From the NCBI GenBank assembly GCA_047638695.1, contig JBLINY010000042.1:1-33397 (forward strand): a stretch of DNA of 33,397 bases. The letters run 5' to 3'. Source of the DNA: JAHECQ01 sp047638695. GTDB taxonomy: Bacteria; Actinomycetota; Acidimicrobiia; Acidimicrobiales; SZUA-35. The notes below the pieces were generated by a model. The model was not told where the DNA came from and ran no database searches. It saw only the letters and a program-made list of their open reading frames with translations. This document shows, piece by piece, positions 7,935-15,867 of the stretch (its first letter is position 1; each line of letters begins with the position of its first letter). Made by a program: the position numbers and the translations under genes.

Positions 7935-9413
7935 ATGTCTGTTGTCATCGCGTTGGACGCTGGAACCACGGGTGTCCGGGCTCTGGCCATTGGCGAGGAT
8001 GGACTCATCAAGGGATGGAAGTATCAGGAGTTCACCCAGCACTTTCCCCAGCCAGGTTGGGTTGAGCACGATGCCGAGGAGATATGGACCGCGCTGTGCG
8101 CCGTGATAGCCGAGCTTGTTCCGACCCTCGACGACGACGTGGCGGCGATCGGCATAACCAACCAACGAGAAACCGTCGTTGCCTGGGACAAGCGGACGGG
8201 CAAGGCATTGCATCGCGCCATTGTCTGGCAGGACCGGCGGACTGCCGACTTTTGTGCGCAACTCGAGGCCGATGGCCATCTAGCAATGGTTCGCAACCGC
8301 ACGGGACTCGGACTCGACCCCTACTTCTCAGCCACCAAGATGCACTGGCTGCTCACGACCGGCGGAGTCATCGCCGACGAGCATCTTGCCCTCGGCACCA
8401 TTGACGCTTGGTTGATGTGGAAGCTCAGCTCTGGCGAGATTTTCGCGACCGAGCCCTCGAACGCCAGCCGGACGTTGTTATTCGATATTCGACATCTGAG
8501 CTGGTCGGGCGAGCTGTGCGAGCTGTTCGGTGTACCGATTGCGGCGCTACCCGAAGTACGTCCGAGCAGTGGCCGATTCGGCGTGACCTCTGACGTCACT
8601 GCCTTAGGCCCCGGTATTCCGATCAGCGGCGTCGCCGGCGATCAACAGGCAGCATTGTTCGGACAAGCATGCTTCGAGCCGGGGATGACAAAGAACACCT
8701 TCGGCACCGGAAGCTTTCTGTTGATGAACGTCGGCACGACCTGCCCCGAGCCGGTGGAGGGTCTGCTGACGACCGTCGCCTGGACCCTGGGTGAGAACCA
8801 ATCGGCCACCTACGCCTACGAAGGCTCCATATTCGCCACCGGTGCCGCCATTCAGTGGTTGCGCGATGGGCTGGGCATCATCACCGAAGCATCCGAAATC
8901 GGACCGCTTGCCGCAAGCGTGAACTCCACCGGCGACGTCTACCTCGTGCCAGCATTCGCCGGACTCGGCAGCCCATGGTGGGATCCCCACGCTCGGGGCA
9001 CGATCGTCGGCATCACCCGAGGAACAGGGAGAGCGGAGCTAGCGAGAGCCGTTGTCGAGTCGATGGCCTACCAGGTTCGCGGCGTCGTCGATGCCATGAG
9101 CAAGGGCTCAGGTCAGAAGTTGGCCGAGCTCCGTGTCGATGGCGGGGCTTCGGTCATGGACCTGTTGTTGCAGCTCCAGGCTGATCAACTGGGAGTACCC
9201 GTGACTCGCCCGAAGATGCAGGAGACGACGGCGCTCGGTGCGGCCTATCTTGCCGGGTTGGCGGAAGGTGTGTGGACCTCGCTCGACGACGTCACAAATG
9301 CCTGGGCCGTCGACACCAGCAAACAACCGAACCCCGACCGTTCCGTCGCTGACGCGACCTACGCCCGCTGGCTCGAAGCCGTAGATCGCAGCAAATCCTG
9401 GGCCAACTCCTAG
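7935..9413 (+). CDS. glpK: Glycerol kinase
   Basis: A 492-residue FGGY-family kinase converting glycerol to glycerol 3-phosphate with ATP. Diagnostic stretches are LDAGTTGVRAL (phosphate loop), GITNQRET, AIVWQDRRT, GTIDAWLMWKLS, GVAGDQQAALFGQACFEPG, GTGSFLLMN, YEGSIFATGAAIQWLRDGL, FAGLGSPWWDPHARG and RVDGGASVMDLLLQ. Length is normal for the family. It stands alone, with no glycerol facilitator or glycerol-3-phosphate dehydrogenase gene beside it. The gene is divergent from pfkA and is followed immediately by the 89-bp repeat array, then by the converging aminotransferase gene. Confidence 0.97.
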   Translation: MSVVIALDAGTTGVRALAIGEDGLIKGWKYQEFTQHFPQPGWVEHDAEEIWTALCAVIAELVPTLDDDVAAIGITNQRETVVAWDKRTGKALHRAIVWQDRRTADFCAQLEADGHLAMVRNRTGLGLDPYFSATKMHWLLTTGGVIADEHLALGTIDAWLMWKLSSGEIFATEPSNASRTLLFDIRHLSWSGELCELFGVPIAALPEVRPSSGRFGVTSDVTALGPGIPISGVAGDQQAALFGQACFEPGMTKNTFGTGSFLLMNVGTTCPEPVEGLLTTVAWTLGENQSATYAYEGSIFATGAAIQWLRDGLGIITEASEIGPLAASVNSTGDVYLVPAFAGLGSPWWDPHARGTIVGITRGTGRAELARAVVESMAYQVRGVVDAMSKGSGQKLAELRVDGGASVMDLLLQLQADQLGVPVTRPKMQETTALGAAYLAGLAEGVWTSLDDVTNAWAVDTSKQPNPDRSVADATYARWLEAVDRSKSWANS

Positions 9414-9745
9414 CGAAGCAAGCAGCTCACCAAGAGCCAGCCAAATGCCAAAGGCGTGAGGCAACAGCCGAACCAAACAACCCAGAACGCAACGCTGCGA
9501 AGCGGAGCAAGCAGCTCACCAAGCGATAGCCAGATGCCGAAGGCGTGAGGCGACAGCCGAACCAAGCAACACAGAACGCAACGCTGCGAAGCAGAGCAAG
9601 CAGCTCACCAAGCGATAGCCAAATGCCGAAGGCGTGAGGCGACAGCCGAACCAAGCAACACAGAACGCAACGCTGCGAAGCGGAGCAAGCAGCACAAAAC
9701 CCGATAGCCAGATGCCAAAGGCGTGAGGCGACAGCCGAACCAATT
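9414..9745. repeat. 89-bp tandem repeat array between glpK and the aminotransferase gene
   Basis: The 332-bp gap holds no gene. A unit beginning gcagctcaccaagcgatagc recurs at 9422, 9511, 9600 and (truncated) 9689, an exact 89-bp period, preceded by a few bases of another unit. Each unit contains the blocks GATAGCCAGAT, a tight GCC-GAA-GGC hairpin, GAGGCGACAGCCGAACCAA and GCTGCGAAGCGGAGCAAGCAGC (stem GCTGC/GCAGC). The period is not divisible by three, so the open frames crossing it change frame at each copy and are not believed. The same blocks occur in the array at 23.3-23.75 kb. The array lies between convergent genes and may terminate or stabilise their transcripts. Confidence 0.93.
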
Positions 9746-10918
9746 TTACAGGTCGGTGAGGACTCGTTTGAGGTTGCGGAGCGCTTGTTGGGTCCGTTGC
9801 TCGTTCTCGATCAGGGCGAACCTCACGTTGCCCTCTCCCCCAGGGCCGAACCCTTCGCCCGGAGCGGTTGCGACACCGGCTTCGCGGACAAGGCGAGAGG
9901 CGAATTCGAGCGAGCCCAGATGGCGGTAGGCCTCCGGGATGGGAGCCCAGACGAACATCGTTCCCCTCGGCTTCTCGATGTGCCAACCAATCCGGTCAAG
10001 GCCGTCACACAGCACGTCGCGGCGCTTCTGGTAAATGTCTCGGGCCAGCTTTGGATATTCACCGGCCTCGTTCAACGTGACCGTTGCCGCGATCTGTATT
10101 GGCTGGAACGTGCCGTAGTCGAGGTAGCTCTTCAGCTTGGCGAGGGCTTGGACAACTTCGGCATTGCCAACCAGAAAAGCAACGCGCCAGCCGGACATCG
10201 AGAACGACTTGGTCATTGAGTAGAGCTCGACGCAGCAATCCTTGGCCCCCGGCACCTGCAGAATCGAGGGCGGTTCGTAGCCGTCAAATCCAAGATCGGC
10301 GTAAGCGTTGTCGTGGACCACGATGAGGTCGCGACGCTTGGCGAACTCGACGACCCGTTCGAAGAATGACAAGTCGACGCATACCGTCGTCGGGTTGTGG
10401 GGAAAGGAGATCACGAGCGTGCGAGGTTTGGGCCACGAGTACTCCCAAGCCCGCTCGAGGTTGGCGATGAACTCGTCGCCTTCGGCCAGGGGAACCTCAC
10501 GGATGGCGGCCCCAGCGAAGATCGGTCCCCAGATATGGATTGGATAAGACGGGGCCGGAACCAGGGCGGCATCGCCCGGCTGTAGAAGCACCCACATGAG
10601 GTGGGTGAAGCCTTCTTTGGCCCCGATGACGTTGAGCACTTCGGTGCCGGGATCGAGATGGACGCCGAATCGGCGCTCGTACAGGTTCGCTGCTGCCTCA
10701 CGCAGTTTCGGGATGCCCTTGCTGGCCGAGTAGCGGTGGTTGCGAGTGTTGCTGACCGCTTCTTTCAACTTGTCGACCGCCACATCAGGCGAAGGCAGAT
10801 CGGGATTTCCGAATCCGAAATCGATGACATCGACGCCATCGCGTCGAGCTTCGTGCTTGAGATCATTGATCACCCCAAGGACATAGGGCGGGAGGTGGCC
10901 GATTCGCCGGAATTCCAT
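9746..10918 (-). CDS. Class I/II aminotransferase, AlaC-like
   Basis: A 390-residue fold-type I PLP enzyme. Visible PLP-site residues: HNPTT (N175), HDNAYADLGFDG (D203, Y206), SMTKSFSMSGWR (Schiff-base K237, R245). The stretches PSILQVPGAKD and VELYSMTKSFSMSGWRVAFLVGN closely follow AlaC, the glutamate-pyruvate aminotransferase that makes alanine, and more distantly LL-diaminopimelate aminotransferase. Alanine transaminase is the better call; the exact substrate is not proven. The ATG at 10918 lies nine bases after the stop of the ROK kinase gene, so they are probably co-transcribed. The gene ends at the edge of the 89-bp repeat array. Confidence 0.9.
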   Translation of the reverse strand: MEFRRIGHLPPYVLGVINDLKHEARRDGVDVIDFGFGNPDLPSPDVAVDKLKEAVSNTRNHRYSASKGIPKLREAAANLYERRFGVHLDPGTEVLNVIGAKEGFTHLMWVLLQPGDAALVPAPSYPIHIWGPIFAGAAIREVPLAEGDEFIANLERAWEYSWPKPRTLVISFPHNPTTVCVDLSFFERVVEFAKRRDLIVVHDNAYADLGFDGYEPPSILQVPGAKDCCVELYSMTKSFSMSGWRVAFLVGNAEVVQALAKLKSYLDYGTFQPIQIAATVTLNEAGEYPKLARDIYQKRRDVLCDGLDRIGWHIEKPRGTMFVWAPIPEAYRHLGSLEFASRLVREAGVATAPGEGFGPGGEGNVRFALIENEQRTQQALRNLKRVLTDL

Positions 10919-10927
10919 TGTCGGATC

Positions 10928-11896
10928 CTAGTGGCCGCGAAGCAGATCACTAGCGTTAATAGCTGCCCCGATGGCCCCCGCTGCCTCGCCCATCTGCGCC
11001 GGGACCACGGGTACCCGCGGCCGGTAACCGCCTCCCATTGCTAGATCCATCACTCGATTCTCGACGTCGGCGATGAATGACTGATTGATGGCGGCAAGGC
11101 CCCCTCCAAGGACGACGATCTCGGGATCGAGCAAGGTGATGAGCGATCCCAGCCCGGCGGCAACCCAGGAGGCAAAACGATCACGAATTTCGATGGCATC
11201 GACGTCGCCCTCCTTCCAGGCCGCCGAAACATGCTCGCCCCGAACACATTCGATGCGACCACCGGCGAGCTCCAATACTCGATCGCCTCGACCTTCGGCC
11301 AGGAGCTGGCGGGCAAGATTCGCCAGACCGGTGCCCGATGCGACGGACTCCCAGCAGCCAAGCCGGCCACATGCGCATTCGATTCCCCCCTGATCCACCA
11401 ACATGTGGCCCGGCTCACCAGCGAATCCGTTGGCTCCCCTCAGCAACTTGCCATCGACCACCAGGGCCCCACCGATACCGGTGCCCTGGGTGACGATCAC
11501 CGCGTGCATCGCACCGCGAGCCGCGCCCAGACGGTGCTCGGCCAACGCTGCGTTGCTGGCGTCATTCTCAACCGCGACGAGCAGACCGAAGCGGTTCCGA
11601 AGCTCAGCGCCGACATCAAAGTCCAGTATTCCCGGCACGTTCGGCCCGTACCGAAGCACTCCGCTGCGATCGACCAGTCCGGGCATTCCAACCCCTATGG
11701 CCGCCGCTGGTCGGTCGGTCAGAAGATCATCGACGATGCCGGCAATGGCGTTGAGTAGTCCTTCCATGTCGGTGTGGGGTGTTGCCACCCTCACCGATCG
11801 GTGAACCGTGCCTGAGGTGGGGTCGGCCCCGACGCCCAGGATTTTCGTGCCCCCAACGTCGATCCCGATGTACTGGGGCTGGCTGGTCTTCTCCAC
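10928..11896 (-). CDS. glkA: ROK-family glucokinase
   Basis: A 322-residue ROK kinase. The ATP-binding motif GIDVGGTKILGV is at residues 11-22, the catalytic aspartate lies in VENDASNAAL, and the ROK zinc signature appears as EPGHMLVDQGG followed by CACGRLGCWE. No N-terminal helix-turn-helix is present, which separates it from ROK repressors. Enzymes of this group phosphorylate glucose. In Streptomyces, glkA is found near an SRPBCC protein and a PimB-like glycosyltransferase, as here, which supports the glucokinase assignment. The GTG start (11894-11896) follows the stop of the coiled-coil gene by 57 bp. Confidence 0.88.
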   Translation of the reverse strand: MEKTSQPQYIGIDVGGTKILGVGADPTSGTVHRSVRVATPHTDMEGLLNAIAGIVDDLLTDRPAAAIGVGMPGLVDRSGVLRYGPNVPGILDFDVGAELRNRFGLLVAVENDASNAALAEHRLGAARGAMHAVIVTQGTGIGGALVVDGKLLRGANGFAGEPGHMLVDQGGIECACGRLGCWESVASGTGLANLARQLLAEGRGDRVLELAGGRIECVRGEHVSAAWKEGDVDAIEIRDRFASWVAAGLGSLITLLDPEIVVLGGGLAAINQSFIADVENRVMDLAMGGGYRPRVPVVPAQMGEAAGAIGAAINASDLLRGH

Positions 11897-11953
11897 CCGA
11901 CTGTTCTAGCTGTTCGTCGGCTCGGAGAGCCCGACCGGCCAGCAGAACCGCTG

Positions 11954-13642
11954 CTAGTCGATCAGGCCGTTGGTGTCCTGGGCCGACTGGGCAGTGCTGC
12001 AAAGAGCCCGACGCAGTCCTGCGGCGCTGGCCCAGCTTGAGGCAGCCCGACGGTCGGTCAGCACGATCAGCTGGTGCTCTTGGGCGACAGCTTCGAGCTG
12101 GTCCATGAGTACGCCGACCTCTTCGTCGGCTAGATCGGTGAATTGGCCGGCCAGAACCACAGGAACCGAACCGTCGTTCTCCCCCCTGATCCGGTGGATG
12201 AGAGGAGCGATGGCTTCCAACACGCCCTGTGCCGACATGTTTGCGCCGGTCGTCATGCGTTCGATTTGATCCTCGATTTCGCGGACCCGAGTGGCAGAAC
12301 CTTCGGACTTGGCTTCCAGTCGGTCGATCCGGCCCATCGCCCGAGCGTGACGATCGAGCCGTACTTCCGCCTTCTCGAGGTCGGTTCGAAGTTGTTTCTC
12401 GTCGACGACGGGACCGTTCTTAAGCTGGGTCTCCTGGTAGACAACCCAGTTGGCGACGGCCTCCGGCATTTGAGCGGGCTCGAGGCCGTCGGGGAACGGA
12501 ATGTTCTCTGCTTCGCTGAGGTCGTAGAGCTCTCGCAAGGCGTCGAAGTAGGCCGGGTTGTCGGTTTCGACCACAAGTTTGGCGAGGGCGCTGCCGAGGT
12601 CGCTGGGAAGCATGGGCCCGAGATGTTCGCGGGCCTTGGCTTTGACACCGTCAAACTGGGTATTCAGATCGGCGGCGACCTGATCGATCTCGAGCGACGA
12701 CCGTGACTCATCAAGTTCTTGTTGAGCTGCAACGACGCGAGCTTCGGCCAGTTCTACTTCGGCCATCTTCTCGGGCGAGGCCGTTGGGTTCAGCCGATAC
12801 ATGGCGTAGCCGGTGTACGTCGGCACGCCGACCTTGCCAAGGAGAGCAGCGAGTTCGATCTCTTCTTGATCGGTTAGGCCCTTGGATTTACGACCTCGCC
12901 GCTCGATGGAAGGTTGGGCGAGCTCTTCAAGTCGCTCGTCTTCAGCGTGCGTCAGCAGCACGGGCCTCGCTCCGGCCTTGGCATCGACCAGGTCGGCTTG
13001 TGCCCTGCCGAGCGCACCGTCGGCTCGCTGAACGATCTGGCTCAGTTCATCGAGGTGGGGTTGTGCGGCGCCGCGGGCGGCGGCGTAGCTATCCCAAACC
13101 GCGATCAGCTCGGCCACCTCGTCGGGAATCTCTCGTAGCATCGGTGGGATCTCAGCCGTAGCGGCGAGGTGCTGTTTGATTCGGTCGATGCTTTGCTCGA
13201 GGGCACTGTGTTCGCCATTCGCCGCCCGATCAAGCTCGTCCCGCAGACGTTGTACCTTGGCGGCAATGGCGGGGCTGAGATCGGCGCGAATCTCCTCGAC
13301 ATAAACCGCGTCGATCTGAGCGGCGCGCCGCTCTCGATCCAGTTCAGCAGTGAGGGTGGCTGAGTCTCCTGTGACTCCGGTAGCCAGCTCGTCGATTCGA
13401 ACAATGATGTTCTCGGTAGTCAGCGGGCCAATGGCTTCGCTACTCAACGGATCCAACTCGATCAGGTGGCCCGCATTCTCCACCAAACCGTGGATGCCGT
13501 CGCCAGATCCGCTCACCAACGAACGGATCGCTTCGATCAAGGCCTCATCCTGGATCGCACCGAAGTCGTGCAGCACCGAGATGAACGGATGAAGGTCGAT
13601 GGTGCCTATGTCGCCGCCGAGGTCAAGCCGCAGAATTCGCAT
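11954..13642 (-). CDS. SMC/Rad50-like coiled-coil protein with degenerate ATPase motifs
   Basis: A 562-residue acidic protein. The first residues (MRILRLDLGG, then IDLHPFISVLHDFG) follow the beta-strand pattern opening SMC/RecN-type ATPase heads, but where GxxGxGKS should follow there is DFGAIQDEALIEAIRSL. The centre (about 95-460) is largely heptad-like helix with charged residues, interrupted by a small globular part near residues 225-290. The C-terminus (VVLAGQFTDLADEEVGVL, then QLIVLTDRRAASSWA) resembles the Walker B/D-loop end of such heads, with the acidic pair replaced by Ala-Gly. It therefore looks like a non-hydrolysing relative. It sits between the SRPBCC and glucokinase genes on the same strand. 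Function unknown. Confidence 0.75.
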   Translation of the reverse strand: MRILRLDLGGDIGTIDLHPFISVLHDFGAIQDEALIEAIRSLVSGSGDGIHGLVENAGHLIELDPLSSEAIGPLTTENIIVRIDELATGVTGDSATLTAELDRERRAAQIDAVYVEEIRADLSPAIAAKVQRLRDELDRAANGEHSALEQSIDRIKQHLAATAEIPPMLREIPDEVAELIAVWDSYAAARGAAQPHLDELSQIVQRADGALGRAQADLVDAKAGARPVLLTHAEDERLEELAQPSIERRGRKSKGLTDQEEIELAALLGKVGVPTYTGYAMYRLNPTASPEKMAEVELAEARVVAAQQELDESRSSLEIDQVAADLNTQFDGVKAKAREHLGPMLPSDLGSALAKLVVETDNPAYFDALRELYDLSEAENIPFPDGLEPAQMPEAVANWVVYQETQLKNGPVVDEKQLRTDLEKAEVRLDRHARAMGRIDRLEAKSEGSATRVREIEDQIERMTTGANMSAQGVLEAIAPLIHRIRGENDGSVPVVLAGQFTDLADEEVGVLMDQLEAVAQEHQLIVLTDRRAASSWASAAGLRRALCSTAQSAQDTNGLID

Positions 13643-13729
13643 GCCCAGTCATCGACGGGGCAGTGCCCACACTCAAGGAAGAATCGGAGAAATTCTCGCT
13701 CGTTGTTGTTACCAATGTGTTCTAAACGT

Positions 13730-14191
13730 TCAGACCGTCTCGGCTCGACCTCTGAACTGGTGCAGCGCGGCCTGAACGATCTTGGTCTCTGCCCGTCGCT
13801 TCACGAACCCGGGGAGAGGAACGGCGAGGTCGACGTCGAGTTCGTACGTGACGTCGGTGGCGTCCGGGGCCTGAGCTGAGACATCGAACCGGTAAGCACC
13901 GTCGAGGCGCTTGGTGAGGTCGCCCTCGAGCTGACGCCAACGGAAGCTCGTCGGAGCTTCGGCGTAGTCATAGGCAAGCACGTAGCGTGTGCGGCGTCCC
14001 ATGGCCTCCGCCTGGAAAACAGCCTCCAAAGGGCGCCCATCGGCGTCGCGTTGGCGAACGTCAACCGACGTGATTCCCGAGGCCCAGGAGGGGTACGAAT
14101 CAAGGTCGGTCGCGACAGCAAAGCACTTCTCGGGCGACGCGAAAATCGTCTCGGTCACCTCGGCGTGGTCGGAGAGCGGCATCGGTTGCAC
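13730..14191 (-). CDS. SRPBCC (START-like) family protein
   Basis: A 153-residue protein of the polyketide-cyclase/START-like ligand-binding fold: VTETIFASPEKCFAVATDLDSYPSWASGI is split over the first strand and helices, the middle is strand-rich, and the C-terminal helix ends FVKRRAETKIVQAAL. These proteins bind hydrophobic ligands; no catalytic residues can be named. A close actinobacterial neighbour of pimB, TB16.3 in mycobacteria, belongs to the same family, and the same pairing occurs here. The GTG at 14191 lies nine bases after the stop of the membrane protein gene; an ATG at 14182 is an equally reasonable start. An 87-bp gap separates it from the coiled-coil gene. Confidence 0.85.
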   Translation of the reverse strand: MQPMPLSDHAEVTETIFASPEKCFAVATDLDSYPSWASGITSVDVRQRDADGRPLEAVFQAEAMGRRTRYVLAYDYAEAPTSFRWRQLEGDLTKRLDGAYRFDVSAQAPDATDVTYELDVDLAVPLPGFVKRRAETKIVQAALHQFRGRAETV

Positions 14192-14200
14192 AGCCAGAGC

Positions 14201-14674
14201 CTACTGCGCCTCGGCTTTGACCGAAAAGCGGCCGAACCGCGATCCATACCAGGCGAGGATCGCCAGACCGAGAAGAGGCACCAAGACAGCGAAGGCGGCA
14301 GCTGTGAACGGCGCCAAACCGGCGACCGCAAGCCCGACAATCGTCTGTGTGGCGACACAAGCCAGCAACACGACCCGATGGTTGGTTGGGGCCACATCCC
14401 CCGTCAAAAAAAACACCCCTCCGAACCACAAATCCTCCGTGCGACTGCGGCCAGCCGCAACCAGGAAGGCAGCAACGAAAAGGATGATGCCGACACCGAA
14501 AAGAGCGACATTGACGACGCCGCTGATAGCCAGCGCCGTCGATGTGTCCTGCAGACCTAGCACCGAGGCGGCAAGGTGAATGGCCGTGACCGCTACTGCC
14601 AACGACACGACACGCTCGGGCGAAACCCGCCCAGGCTTGGAGGAAGGGTCAGGAGTGGGCATCGACCCCGTCAT
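14201..14674 (-). CDS. Four-helix integral membrane protein
   Basis: A 157-residue protein with a short Pro/Ser-rich N-terminus and four hydrophobic helices at about residues 21-40, 48-74, 97-118 and 121-143, ending in a basic then acidic tail. I do not recognise a family. The ATG at 14674 is preceded by the 18-bp repeat, which offers GAGG about 11 bases upstream; an in-frame ATG at 14662 is the alternative. It is the third gene in the queG-glycosyltransferase-membrane protein-SRPBCC run, so it may assist envelope glycolipid synthesis, which is a guess from context only. Confidence 0.75.
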   Translation of the reverse strand: MTGSMPTPDPSSKPGRVSPERVVSLAVAVTAIHLAASVLGLQDTSTALAISGVVNVALFGVGIILFVAAFLVAAGRSRTEDLWFGGVFFLTGDVAPTNHRVVLLACVATQTIVGLAVAGLAPFTAAAFAVLVPLLGLAILAWYGSRFGRFSVKAEAQ

Positions 14675-14676
14675 AC

Positions 14677-14738
14677 CAGCGACATCCTCATTATCAGCGA
14701 CATCCTCATTATCAGCGACATCCTCATTATCAGCGACA
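14677..14738. repeat. 18-bp tandem repeat, three copies plus a partial fourth
   Basis: cagcgacatcctcattat recurs at 14677, 14695 and 14713, followed by cagcgaca. It fills the gap between the glycosyltransferase stop codon, which lies inside the repeat at 14730-14732, and the start of the membrane protein gene. On the minus strand every copy carries GAGGATG, so the number of ribosome-binding-like elements upstream of the membrane protein changes with copy number. Confidence 0.9.
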
Positions 14739-15863
14739 CTGTCCTACCAGCTCGAGGGCGACAGCCAGCCGCTGGGCGAGCTGGTCATAGTGGAACTCAT
14801 CGCAGGCCCGCCGTCGGCCAGCCACAGCCATGGAGGCCCTTAGCTCGTCGTCGGATAGCAGCAGGGAGATGGCATCGGCAACCGCCTGAGGGTCGTCCGG
14901 GTGGTCGACCACTACGCCGGTGACACCGTCGACTACTGCTTCGGCCGCCCCGCCCGAACGGCCAGCGACCTGGGGCACACCCGTGGCCGCAGCCTCCAGA
15001 AAAACGATGCCAAAGCCTTCCTGTTCAAGCCCGCCCCATCGCTGGTTGCAGGGCATCGCCATCACGTCAGCCGCCTGGTAGATCCCGACCACCTCCGGAT
15101 CTGTTAGTGGACCAACAAAGTCGACCGGGGCACCGAGCCCAGTTGCGAGCCGCTGAAGGGCACCTTCTTGCCGCCCAGACCCTCCGATGACACCTCGCAC
15201 GTTGGGATGAGTTGGCGCCAGCAAGCCGAGCGCTCGAATCAACGTGTGCATCCCTTTCCGCGGCACAAGGCGGGTGACACAAGCCACCAGCTGGTGGCTC
15301 GGTTCGAGCCCATACGCCAGCCGTAAACGGTGACGTTCGGCTGTCGTGGCCGGAGCGAACCGCTCGATGTCGACGCCGGGTGGGATCACCACAGCGGGCA
15401 AGGCATCGCCAACGCATGTCTCGGCCTCGGCCAAGGCGTAGGCGCCGGCAGAGATCACGAGCGCAGCGTTGGCCAGAACGTTGCGAAGAAGCTGCTTCGA
15501 CCCGGGCACCCGCGCCGCGATCGTGACCTCGGCCCCGTGCAGCACGACTCCAAAGGGCCGGTCGAGGGCCGGACCGATATGGCCAAGGGGTAGCGCGGGG
15601 TCGAGAATCACGAGGTCGGCATCAACCTCGTCTGCAAGTCGATCGATCCGATCGACCAGCCACGGATACGGAAGCAACACCGGCTCTGGCGACCGCTCGA
15701 TCCGAAATTGCTGCCGGGCGTCGAACGCCACAGCCCCAGCGTGCGGCGTGCAGTAGACGGTGATGCAGTCGGGGTCGAGACGACGCCACAGCTCCCAAAG
15801 GTAGTTCTGGATGCCACCTACCTTTGGCGGAAAGTCATTGGTGACCAGAAGGTGACGTCGCAC
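14730..15863 (-). CDS. PimB-like GT4 glycosyltransferase
   Basis: A 377-residue GT-B glycosyltransferase. The N-terminal domain opens HLLVTNDFPPKVGGIQNYLW, the pattern of PimB-type GDP-mannose-dependent phosphatidylinositol mannosyltransferases. The donor-binding domain has IPPGVDIERFAP, VTRLVPRKGMHTLIRAL, GGSGRQEGAL and the EX7E-type motif EQEGFGIVFLEAAATG. The GTG at 15863 starts four bases after the queG stop and directly before the conserved HLLVTNDFPP. A farther GTG at 15908 would overlap queG by 41 bp and adds nothing conserved. Mannosylation of a lipid carrier at the inner membrane face is the likely role. Substrate assignment is inferred from family resemblance and the neighbouring SRPBCC gene. 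Confidence 0.9.
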   Translation of the reverse strand: MRRHLLVTNDFPPKVGGIQNYLWELWRRLDPDCITVYCTPHAGAVAFDARQQFRIERSPEPVLLPYPWLVDRIDRLADEVDADLVILDPALPLGHIGPALDRPFGVVLHGAEVTIAARVPGSKQLLRNVLANAALVISAGAYALAEAETCVGDALPAVVIPPGVDIERFAPATTAERHRLRLAYGLEPSHQLVACVTRLVPRKGMHTLIRALGLLAPTHPNVRGVIGGSGRQEGALQRLATGLGAPVDFVGPLTDPEVVGIYQAADVMAMPCNQRWGGLEQEGFGIVFLEAAATGVPQVAGRSGGAAEAVVDGVTGVVVDHPDDPQAVADAISLLLSDDELRASMAVAGRRRACDEFHYDQLAQRLAVALELVGQCR

Positions 15864-15867
15864 AGGG

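Noticed and set aside
8741..8765. PEPVEG peptide in glycerol kinase, resembling the translation of a widespread mobile repeat
   Set aside because: It aligns with the normal variable segment before GLLTT in glycerol kinases, and the DNA differs from the usual repeat at several positions; probably coincidence.
9414..9745. Possible CRISPR array
   Set aside because: The units are contiguous and nearly identical over their full length, with no unique spacers and no cas genes; the same holds for 21-196 and 23332-23747.
9427..9986. Minus-strand open frames with a repeated peptide (RLSPHAFGIWL) crossing the 89-bp array
   Set aside because: The unit length is not a multiple of three, so each copy is read in a different frame; the sequence is explained by the DNA repeat and no start signal or family match is visible.
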